From an uncultured Bacillus sp. (GTDB lineage: Bacteria; Bacillota; Bacilli; Bacillales_B; DSM-18226): a stretch of DNA of 12,674 nt. Location: positions 1 through 12,674 of the forward strand of contig NZ_CAMLDX010000097.1 in the NCBI RefSeq assembly GCF_946478885.1, written 5' to 3'. Below, in pieces: positions 6,116 through 12,674 of this stretch (position 1 is the stretch's first letter; every line of letters starts with the position of its first letter). Made by a program: the position numbers and the translations under genes. The notes beneath the pieces are model-generated. The model did not search any database. It was given only the letters and a program-made list of their open reading frames with translations, and was not told the origin of the DNA.

Positions 6116-8173
6116 ATGAATGGAAAATCTATTGGCAAGAGTATTTTTAATGACGCATTGCGTCAGTCTTTCATTAAATTATCACCTGGTATACAGATAA
6201 AAAACCCTGTGATGCTGGTGGTATATATAGGAGCAATTTTTACAACATTACTATACATTCTCTCTTTTCTAGGAATTAAAGATGAGAATTCATGGTACAC
6301 TTTAACGATTGCGCTCATTTTATGGTTTACCGTTTTATTTGCTAATTTTGCCGAGTCGATTGCAGAAGGACGTGGCCGTGCCCAAGCTGATAGTCTTCGA
6401 AGTGCGAAAAAGGATGTAACAGCAAAGAAGTTAAAATCAGCAGCAAATATAGATGACTACACTGAAGTATTATCCAACACATTAAAAAAAGGCGATCTTG
6501 TCTTTGTCAGTGCAGGTAATCAGATTCCTATGGATGGTGAGGTCATTGAAGGTGCAGCATCTGTTGATGAGAGTGCGATTACAGGAGAGTCAGCACCAGT
6601 TATCCGTGAATCTGGTGGGGATAGGAGTGCTGTTACAGGAGGGACAACAGTCGTTTCCGATTGGTTAATCATTCAAGTGACAGCTGAAGCAGGTGAAAGC
6701 TTTCTTGATAAAATGATAGCAATGGTCGAGGGTGCAGCAAGAAAGAAAACGCCAAATGAAATTGCGCTTCAAATTCTTTTGGTAACATTGACGATTATTT
6801 TTCTTGTTGTAACAACAACACTCCTTCCATTTTCGAATTTTGTAAGTAGGTTAGTAGGTTCAGGTTCAGCTATTTCCCTTACAAATGTTATTGCTTTGTT
6901 AGTTTGTCTTGCCCCTACAACAATCGGTGCCTTGCTTTCATCAATAGGGATAGCGGGGATGAGCAGACTCAATCAGGCAAATGTTTTAGCCATGAGCGGG
7001 CGTGCGATTGAAGCAGCTGGGGATGTGGATGTTCTTTTATTAGATAAAACAGGAACAATTACCTTAGGAAATCGTCAAGCAAGCGAATTTATTCCAGTGG
7101 GCAATGTTGAGGAAAGAGATTTAGCTGATGCAGCACAGCTCTCCTCCTTAGCAGACGAAACAGCTGAAGGTAGAAGCATTGTTATACTTGCCAAAGAAAA
7201 ATTTGATATTCGTGGCCGAGATCTTAGTCAATTAAATGCAAACTTCATTGAATTTTCAGCGAAAACGAGAATGAGTGGTGTTGATTTTACGGGAAATGAA
7301 ATCCGAAAAGGGGCTGTTGATGCTATAAAAAACTATGTCCTCGAAAAAGGTGGGGAATTCCCTTCTGAATGCGACCAAATTGTTAAACGAGTTGCAGGAG
7401 CTGGCGGTACACCATTGGTCGTTGCTAAAAACGCAAAAGTGTTGGGTGTTATTTACTTAAAAGACATTGTTAAAAATGGTGTAAAGGAGCGTTTTGGTGA
7501 CCTGCGTAAAATGGGGATTAAAACGATTATGATCACAGGAGACAATCCGATGACAGCTGCAGCCATTGCTGCCGAAGCAGGCGTGGATGATTTCTTAGCA
7601 GAAGCTACTCCCGAAACAAAATTAGCACTGATTAGAGATTATCAAGCTAAGGGACATTTAGTAGCTATGACAGGGGATGGAACGAATGATGCACCTGCGT
7701 TGGCGCAGGCTGACGTTGCTGTGGCAATGAATACCGGGACACAGGCAGCGAAGGAAGCAGGAAATATGGTTGACTTGGATTCAAGTCCAACGAAGTTAAT
7801 TGACATAGTAAGAATCGGAAAACAGCTTTTAATGACAAGGGGCTCTTTGACCACTTTTAGTGTGGCGAATGATGTCGCAAAATACTTTGCGATTATCCCC
7901 GTTTTGTTTTTTGGAATTTTTCCGGAGTTAACAAAGCTCAATATTTTAGGTTTTACAAGTACGACAAGCGCAATCTTGTCAGCGATTATTTACAATGCGT
8001 TAATCATTGTTTTTTTAATCCCATTAGCCTTAAAAGGTGTAAAATATCGAGAGTTGCCAGCAGGAAAGCTCCTGAAAAGAAATATTTTAATTTATGGACT
8101 GGGTGGGGTAATTGCCCCTTTCTTGGCCATTAAATTAATCGATATGATTTTGACCGTAAACGGTCTAGTGTGA
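6116..8173 (+). CDS. kdpB: KdpB, P-type ATPase catalytic subunit
   Basis: The ATP-hydrolysing subunit of the K+ pump. From the ATG at 6116 it has 685 aa. GTG 6107 and ATG 6113 are in frame, but the GAGGTG ribosome site at 6104-6109 suits 6116 best (6113 remains possible). P-type ATPase hallmarks are intact: TGES at 156-159, phosphorylation motif DKTGT with Asp310 (E. coli Asp307), hinge motif TGDGTND at 519-525, and [19 protein letters not shown] before it. Ser159 in TGES aligns with E. coli Ser162, the residue whose phosphorylation inhibits the pump at high K+. The C-terminal [11 protein letters not shown] membrane motif, needed for coupling to KdpA, is also present. The gene lies 16 nt after kdpA and 10 nt before kdpC, within one operon. 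Confidence 0.97.
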   Translation: MNGKSIGKSIFNDALRQSFIKLSPGIQIKNPVMLVVYIGAIFTTLLYILSFLGIKDENSWYTLTIALILWFTVLFANFAESIAEGRGRAQADSLRSAKKDVTAKKLKSAANIDDYTEVLSNTLKKGDLVFVSAGNQIPMDGEVIEGAASVDESAITGESAPVIRESGGDRSAVTGGTTVVSDWLIIQVTAEAGESFLDKMIAMVEGAARKKTPNEIALQILLVTLTIIFLVVTTTLLPFSNFVSRLVGSGSAISLTNVIALLVCLAPTTIGALLSSIGIAGMSRLNQANVLAMSGRAIEAAGDVDVLLLDKTGTITLGNRQASEFIPVGNVEERDLADAAQLSSLADETAEGRSIVILAKEKFDIRGRDLSQLNANFIEFSAKTRMSGVDFTGNEIRKGAVDAIKNYVLEKGGEFPSECDQIVKRVAGAGGTPLVVAKNAKVLGVIYLKDIVKNGVKERFGDLRKMGIKTIMITGDNPMTAAAIAAEAGVDDFLAEATPETKLALIRDYQAKGHLVAMTGDGTNDAPALAQADVAVAMNTGTQAAKEAGNMVDLDSSPTKLIDIVRIGKQLLMTRGSLTTFSVANDVAKYFAIIPVLFFGIFPELTKLNILGFTSTTSAILSAIIYNALIIVFLIPLALKGVKYRELPAGKLLKRNILIYGLGGVIAPFLAIKLIDMILTVNGLV

Positions 8174-8183
8174 GGTGGGGCTA

Positions 8184-8744
8184 ATGACAGACTTATTAAA
8201 AACAGTAAGACCAGCATTTTTGATTTTTATTGTAATGACCATTCTTTGTGGAATTTTGTATACGAGTGTTGTAACAGGAATTGCGCAACTAATATTTCCA
8301 AAGCAGGCAAACGGAAGCATTGTCACCGTCACACTAAAAGATGGCACAAAGAAAGACACCGGTTCAGAGATTTTTGGACAGGAATTTACGGATCCAAAAT
8401 ATTTGATTGGTAGACCAATGGAGACGACCAATCTTTCTCCTGTTAGCACTGAACAAGAAAAGCTTGTCCAAGAGCGTATTAATTGGTGGCATACATTTGA
8501 TCCGAATAACAAATTCGAAATCCCGATGGATTTAGTTACCGCCTCAGGCAGTGGGGTTGATCCGTATATTTCCCCTGCAGCAGCTGAATATCAGGTGATT
8601 AGAATTGCAAAAACAAGAGGTATAAGCGAAGATAAAGTTAGAAAAATTATCAATCAATATACCACAGACAGATTTCTCAAATTTATTGGAGAACCTGGAG
8701 TAAATATTTTAAAGGTAAATTTAGCTCTTGATGGTCTACTATAA
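8184..8744 (+). CDS. kdpC: KdpC, K+-transporting ATPase subunit C
   Basis: A 186-aa protein with a single N-terminal membrane helix (about residues 11-32) followed by a soluble domain, the standard KdpC layout (E. coli 190 aa). Family motifs include FPKQANGS after the helix, GSEIFGQEFTDPKYLIGRP, then the SGSGVDPYISP block and a C-terminal LNLAL-like NLALDGLL. An in-frame GTG at 8175 lies inside the ribosome site (GAGGTGGGG, 8172-8180), so ATG 8184 is chosen. KdpC associates with KdpB and promotes ATP binding and complex stability. It starts 10 nt after kdpB and ends 16 nt before kdpD, so kdpD is probably co-transcribed. Confidence 0.96.
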   Translation: MTDLLKTVRPAFLIFIVMTILCGILYTSVVTGIAQLIFPKQANGSIVTVTLKDGTKKDTGSEIFGQEFTDPKYLIGRPMETTNLSPVSTEQEKLVQERINWWHTFDPNNKFEIPMDLVTASGSGVDPYISPAAAEYQVIRIAKTRGISEDKVRKIINQYTTDRFLKFIGEPGVNILKVNLALDGLL

Positions 8745-8760
8745 AGGATCGTGATTTCGA

Positions 8761-11442
8761 ATGATGCAAGATGATAAACGTCCAAATCCTGATATGCTAC
8801 TAGAAGAGATTCTTGAACAAGAAAAAAAAGAAGGTAAACTAAAAATCTTCTTTGGCTATGCAGCTGGAGTAGGAAAAACCTATTCAATGTTAAACGAAGC
8901 AAGAGAACTTTTTCGCAATGGCGTTGATGTATTGGTTGGATATGTAGAACCACATACGCGACCTGAGACTATACAACTCCTTGAAGGATTACCTATATTA
9001 CCTTCGAAAAAGATTTCTTATAAAAACATCGCAATCAATGAATTTGACTTAGATGCAGCATTAATCAGGAGGCCTGAACTCATTTTAGTTGACGAGTTGG
9101 CTCATACGAATGTTCATGGTGTTCGTAATAAAAAACGATTTCAGGACATTGAGGAGCTTTTGAATGCTGGAATAAATGTATATACCACTGTAAATGTCCA
9201 ACACATTGAGAGTCTAAACGATATTGTTCAAGATATAACTAAGATTACTGTAAGAGAAACTGTACCTGATACTTTTTTTGACCGCGCAGATTCTGTAAAA
9301 CTAATCGATATTGATCCTGAAGAATTATTAAAACGGTTTGAGGAAGGAAAAATATATAGCCCTGATAGAGTTGCAACAGCTGTTAATAATTTTTTTACTG
9401 TGGAAAATCTTCGACTTTTACGTGAGATCGCTTTGCGAAAGGTTGCGGATAGAATCAGTCATGAGAACTTTAATACACGACGCAGTTTCACGAAAAGGGC
9501 CAATACAAAACTTTTAGTTTGTATTGGTCCCTCCCCCTCGTCAGCGAAGTGCATAAGATGGACAGCGAGAACAGCAGAAGCTTTTCATTCACCTTGGGTG
9601 GCTGTATATGTTGAAAATATGGATAGTGGTCGATTTTCGGAGCAGCAACAGAAATCGCTTAGGATGAATATGGATCTAGCAGAGAAATTAGGCGCGGAAC
9701 TAGTAACAATTAATGGAGAAAATATTGCGGAATCAGTTGCAGAATATGCAAAGTCTTCAAATATTACAAATATTGTAATTGGTAAGAGTCGTAATAAGAA
9801 ATCGATAATGAATATCTTTGGAATGGATTTAGAAGACCTACTTATATCATTATTACCGAGTGTTGAGATTCATATTATTCCTAATAGTAACATACACCGA
9901 CCCTATCGAAACAGGAAACAGTTTCATTTTCCTAGTCCTGTTAAACTTTTGTGGAAAGATGTTTTTAAGTCTTTAATATTATTAATGATCGCTACTCTTG
10001 TTTCATTGGGACTTCGTGCACTTGGAATTGGTGAACAAAATGTAATCATGGTTTATATATTGTCAGTACTTGTTATCTCTAGAATCACAACAGGGTATCT
10101 CTATGGTGTAGTTTCTTCATTCTTAAGTGTTTTAATGTTTAATTTCTTTTTTACTATACCTTATTACACACTTAATGCCATTCAAGCAGGATATCCGGTT
10201 ACCTTTTTTATTATGTTGTTGGTCGCATTGTTAACAAGTGCTTTGACCGTTCGAATTAAGACCCAAGCTAGACTTGCTGTAGAAAGAGAGAGTCGGACAG
10301 AAATTCTTTATGAAATCACAAAAAAATTATTAGCAGCTAGAGGAATTGATAGTATTGTGGATCTGACAAATGAATATATCGTAAAATTGTTCAAACGAAC
10401 GGTAATTTTTTATACAAAGGATCCTGAAACAGGGACAAAAGATTATTTGAAGCAATATTCAATGGAGGAAAAGGGTGACACTTTAGAATCTGAGAGTGAA
10501 AAAGCAGTTGCACATTGGGTTTTTATTAATAACAAACGAGCTGGAGCTGGAACTGACACACTAATGGGAGCAAAGGCTTATTATTTTCCTGTTGTATCAC
10601 AAAAAAAAATACTCGGCGTAATAGGAATGTCCTGTGAAAAAAATCTTCTCCACCATGATGATTGGCTTTTTTTACAAATGATTTCTGCTCAAGTAGCAAT
10701 GGCGTTAGACCGTCAATATTTGACAGAAGAACAACGCCTAATACTAGTAGAATCTGAAAAAGAAAAAATGAGAAGTAACCTATTGCGAGCAATTTCACAT
10801 GATTTAAGGACACCACTCACAGCCATTCTAGGTGCGAGCTCCGCCATTCTTGACAATCATGAATCTCTTGATAAAGCAACAAAAAAAAGCTTGATTTCCA
10901 GCATAAAAGAAGACTCTCAATGGTTAATTCGAATGGTAGAAAACTTGTTGTCTGTAACACGAATTCATGAAGGCACGATGAATGTAACAAAATCCTCGGA
11001 AGCCATGGAAGAAATTGTTGCAGAGGCAGTATGTAGAGTTCGAAAAAGATTTCCTGAGAGTAATATCTCTGTAAAAGTACCAAATGAACTTTTAATTGTA
11101 CCGATGGATGGCACATTAATAGTGCAGGTGCTGATTAATCTTCTTGAAAATGCTGTCAAACATTCACAAAACAATACAACAATTGAAGTGAATGTGAAAA
11201 AAAACAAAAAATATGCATTAATTGAGGTAATAGATAATGGAGAAGGAATTGCTGCCGAGAATTTACCGTATTTATTTGAAAGTTTCGTGCCAAATGGAAA
11301 GAAAAGTGCTGATTCATCAAGAGGAATGGGGATAGGTCTTTCTATATGTATGTCTATTATTAAAGCACATCATGGTAAAATGAGTGCGGAAAACCGGAAG
11401 TCTGGTGGAGCAGTATTTCGATTTTCTTTACCATTAACTTAA
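8761..11442 (+). CDS. kdpD: KdpD, osmosensitive K+ channel histidine kinase
   Basis: A full-length 893-aa sensor kinase. Domains in order: N-terminal KdpD domain with Walker A (GYAAGVGKT, 32-40) and Walker B (LILVDELAHTN, Asp111); a USP-like domain (~250-375); four membrane helices of the DUF4118 type (~403-498); a GAF-like segment (~510-650); then HisKA with phospho-acceptor His680 in SHDLRTPLT, N-box (NLLEN, 793-797), G1 (DNGEG, 825-829) and G2 (GMGIGLS, 855-861). It senses low K+, turgor or ionic stress and phosphorylates or dephosphorylates KdpE. The USP segment GPSPSS (256-261) followed by WVAVY resembles the SxS-Xn-FTAxY motif reported for c-di-AMP binding in S. aureus KdpD, so second-messenger control is possible. 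All catalytic residues are present. The start at 8761 is preceded by a modest AAGGAT ribosome site. Confidence 0.97.
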   Translation: MMQDDKRPNPDMLLEEILEQEKKEGKLKIFFGYAAGVGKTYSMLNEARELFRNGVDVLVGYVEPHTRPETIQLLEGLPILPSKKISYKNIAINEFDLDAALIRRPELILVDELAHTNVHGVRNKKRFQDIEELLNAGINVYTTVNVQHIESLNDIVQDITKITVRETVPDTFFDRADSVKLIDIDPEELLKRFEEGKIYSPDRVATAVNNFFTVENLRLLREIALRKVADRISHENFNTRRSFTKRANTKLLVCIGPSPSSAKCIRWTARTAEAFHSPWVAVYVENMDSGRFSEQQQKSLRMNMDLAEKLGAELVTINGENIAESVAEYAKSSNITNIVIGKSRNKKSIMNIFGMDLEDLLISLLPSVEIHIIPNSNIHRPYRNRKQFHFPSPVKLLWKDVFKSLILLMIATLVSLGLRALGIGEQNVIMVYILSVLVISRITTGYLYGVVSSFLSVLMFNFFFTIPYYTLNAIQAGYPVTFFIMLLVALLTSALTVRIKTQARLAVERESRTEILYEITKKLLAARGIDSIVDLTNEYIVKLFKRTVIFYTKDPETGTKDYLKQYSMEEKGDTLESESEKAVAHWVFINNKRAGAGTDTLMGAKAYYFPVVSQKKILGVIGMSCEKNLLHHDDWLFLQMISAQVAMALDRQYLTEEQRLILVESEKEKMRSNLLRAISHDLRTPLTAILGASSAILDNHESLDKATKKSLISSIKEDSQWLIRMVENLLSVTRIHEGTMNVTKSSEAMEEIVAEAVCRVRKRFPESNISVKVPNELLIVPMDGTLIVQVLINLLENAVKHSQNNTTIEVNVKKNKKYALIEVIDNGEGIAAENLPYLFESFVPNGKKSADSSRGMGIGLSICMSIIKAHHGKMSAENRKSGGAVFRFSLPLT

Positions 11443-11496
11443 CAAATACACTAGTTTTAATATATCCGATATGCAAAAAATGGGATGTGATAGAGA

Positions 11497-12195
11497 GTGA
11501 ATAAAACTTTAATATTAATTGTTGAGGATGAAGTAGGTATAATCAATTTTATTACTGCAATATTAACTTCAAATCATTACCAAATCATAAAGACTGGAAA
11601 GGGAATTGAAGCCATTTCAATGATGGCTTCTTATTCTCCTGATTTAATTTTGTTGGACTTAGGATTACCAGATATTGATGGAATCGAGGTGTTAAAAGCT
11701 ATTAGGAAATGGAGCGAAGTACCAATAATTGTTGTATCAGCTCGGGGTCATGAACGTGAAAAAGTAGAGGCGCTAGATTTAGGTGCGGATGATTATATTA
11801 CAAAACCATTTGGCACATCAGAATTGCTAGCTAGAATTCGGACGGCTATTAGGCGATATAAGAAAACTTTAGAAAATAATGATCCCGGTTTCAAAAAGTT
11901 TAGTGTTGGAGAACTTGAAATCGATTTTGAGAAACGAAAGGTTCTTATCAGAGGGAAGGAGGTTCATTTTACTCCAATTGAGTATAAAATCATCACTTTG
12001 CTTTCTGAGCACTCTGGGAAGGTGCTTACACATGACTTTATTATCAAAAAAATATGGGGGCCATACACCAATGAGACGCAAGTATTACGAGTCAACATGG
12101 CAAATATCCGTAGAAAATTAGAATTAAATCCAGCTGAGCCAAGATATATTTTAACAGAAATGGGTGTGGGGTATCGGATGATAGAAAGTATTTAA
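11497..12195 (+). CDS. kdpE: KdpE, OmpR-family response regulator of the kdp operon
   Basis: A 232-aa two-component response regulator. The receiver domain (~1-120) has acidic residues Glu10-Asp11, phospho-acceptor Asp54 in ILLDLGLPD, Ser81 in VVSARG, and Lys103 in DYITKPF. The C-terminal winged-helix DNA-binding domain (~130-230) contains FTPIEYKII and the recognition-helix region ETQVLRVNMANIRRKLE, ending in a YILTEMGVGYRM wing. It should be phosphorylated by the adjacent KdpD and activate transcription in front of kdpF under K+ limitation. The start is GTG 11497, with a weak ribosome site (GGGATGTGAT), 54 nt after kdpD. That is the largest gap in the operon, but there is no terminator in it, so co-transcription is likely. 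The gene closes the kdp cluster. Confidence 0.96.
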   Translation: MNKTLILIVEDEVGIINFITAILTSNHYQIIKTGKGIEAISMMASYSPDLILLDLGLPDIDGIEVLKAIRKWSEVPIIVVSARGHEREKVEALDLGADDYITKPFGTSELLARIRTAIRRYKKTLENNDPGFKKFSVGELEIDFEKRKVLIRGKEVHFTPIEYKIITLLSEHSGKVLTHDFIIKKIWGPYTNETQVLRVNMANIRRKLELNPAEPRYILTEMGVGYRMIESI

Positions 12196-12264
12196 TTTTT
12201 CATTTAGACATACCGTTTCCCCCGGCTTTACAGTAATAACTAACCATTTAGAACAGGCTTTGTT

Positions 12265-12615
12265 GTGCTAGCCTTCAATATGATGGCAACCAGTAATTAC
12301 CGGAGGTCATCTTATTTGCAAAAAGCCTTACAGCACGTTCGTTACGTGTTTAAGGCAACCACGCTTATACAAGCCAAAAGACGATTTTCAGACTGGACAA
12401 AGCGCTATCAATTTCACCTTTGTGGTGCTGTTGTTAAAATTGTCAAAGGCTTTATCCTTCGTGAGAAGAAGTTTCTCCATACCATTTTATCGCCATTGTC
12501 CAATGGCATCATCGAAGTGACAAACAATAAAATGAAACTCATCAAAAGACGTGGTTTTGGTTATCGAAATGACGTCCATCTCTTCTTACGCATTCGTTTA
12601 GAAACCGGGCGTTAA
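12265..12615 (+). pseudogene. ISL3-family transposase, C-terminal fragment
   Basis: This ~116-residue open frame (open back to 12244, with no ribosome site) matches only the C-terminal end of ISL3-family (DDE_Tnp_ISL3) transposases, which are normally over 400 aa. The diagnostic block is SPLSNGIIEVTNNKMKLIKR followed by GFGYRN and FLRIRLETG, corresponding to the family pattern SNGxxEGxNNKIKxIKRxxxGYRNxxHFRxRI with the last catalytic Glu. The upstream RRFSDWTKRY matches the helical region before it. One odd change is that the residue after the catalytic Glu is Val rather than the usual Gly. The N-terminal zinc-finger region and the first two catalytic Asp residues are absent, so it cannot be active. 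It starts about 70 bp after kdpE and marks a past insertion followed by deletion. Confidence 0.83.
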
Positions 12616-12618
12616 TTT

Positions 12619-12645
12619 GTCACCCCCGATTTTCGATGATGAACC
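12619..12645. repeat. Probable right terminal inverted repeat of the ISL3-type element
   Basis: Just 3 nt after the transposase stop, the complement strand reads inward from 12645 as GGTTCATCATCGAAAATCGG and continues GGGTGAC. This fits the GGxTC-type ends of ISL3 elements. The left end is not in the window, so the repeat cannot be confirmed by pairing. Sequence from 12646 onward (AATAATTTTTTG...) would then be host DNA, perhaps beginning with the 8-bp target duplication usual for this family. Confidence 0.5.
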
Positions 12646-12674
12646 AATAATTTTTTGTTAAAAAGCTGACTGAT

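Noticed and set aside
8654..8953. Minus-strand ORF across the kdpC/kdpD junction
   Set aside because: It lies opposite two conserved coding regions and has low-complexity, leucine/glutamine-rich content typical of shadow frames.
12196..12264. Rho-independent terminator after kdpE
   Set aside because: The region was searched for a GC-rich stem with a T-tract, but only unpaired CCCCCGG and short T runs are present.
1..12674. CRISPR arrays, tRNA or rRNA genes
   Set aside because: No regularly spaced repeats and no cloverleaf or rRNA-like sequence were seen on either strand.

Overview
The window looks like low-GC Firmicutes DNA, most likely from a spore-forming member of the Bacillaceae. The evidence is an AT-rich base composition, strong purine Shine-Dalgarno sequences, a CotA-type spore-coat laccase, the DUF421/DUF1657 gene pairing typical of sporulation operons, and a Bacillus-style kdpFABCDE operon. 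The species cannot be fixed from the sequence alone.

Layout. (1) Positions 2-877 (+) hold the C-terminal part of a CotA-like multicopper oxidase whose 5' end lies outside the window. (2) Positions 924-3041 (-) hold a compact convergent operon. In transcription order it contains a DUF421 (YetF-like) membrane-protein gene broken by a one-base deletion, a second intact DUF421 gene overlapping it by ATGA, two unrecognised 66-aa helical proteins, and a 67-aa DUF1657 protein. A strong hairpin at 880-914 separates it from cotA and can serve both. (3) Positions 3042-3606 contain no confident gene, but have a 20-bp near-perfect palindrome that could be an operator. (4) Positions 3607-4170 (+) are the N-terminal half of an MFS transporter gene with an in-frame TGA and no C-terminal half. 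(5) Positions 4331-12195 (+) are a complete kdpF-A-B-C-D-E operon: a high-affinity K+ P-type ATPase with its own sensor kinase and response regulator, plus a kdpF too short for routine ORF calling. (6) Positions 12265-12645 (+) are the 3' end of an ISL3-family insertion sequence, i.e. a transposase C-terminus and a probable terminal inverted repeat.

How the parts work together. KdpF/A/B/C form the inner-membrane K+ pump. KdpD senses K+ limitation or osmotic stress and phosphorylates KdpE, which should activate the promoter in front of kdpF. The left part has a spore theme: an outer-coat laccase facing an operon of likely inner-spore-membrane proteins. The kdp operon lies between two decayed genes, the MFS remnant and the IS remnant, which suggests rearrangement at both edges.

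No wholly new system is proven here. The best candidate for undescribed biology is the minus-strand operon. Its three tandem 66-67 aa helical proteins seem to share a core motif and are co-transcribed with two DUF421 proteins that each carry an internal duplication of their soluble domain.
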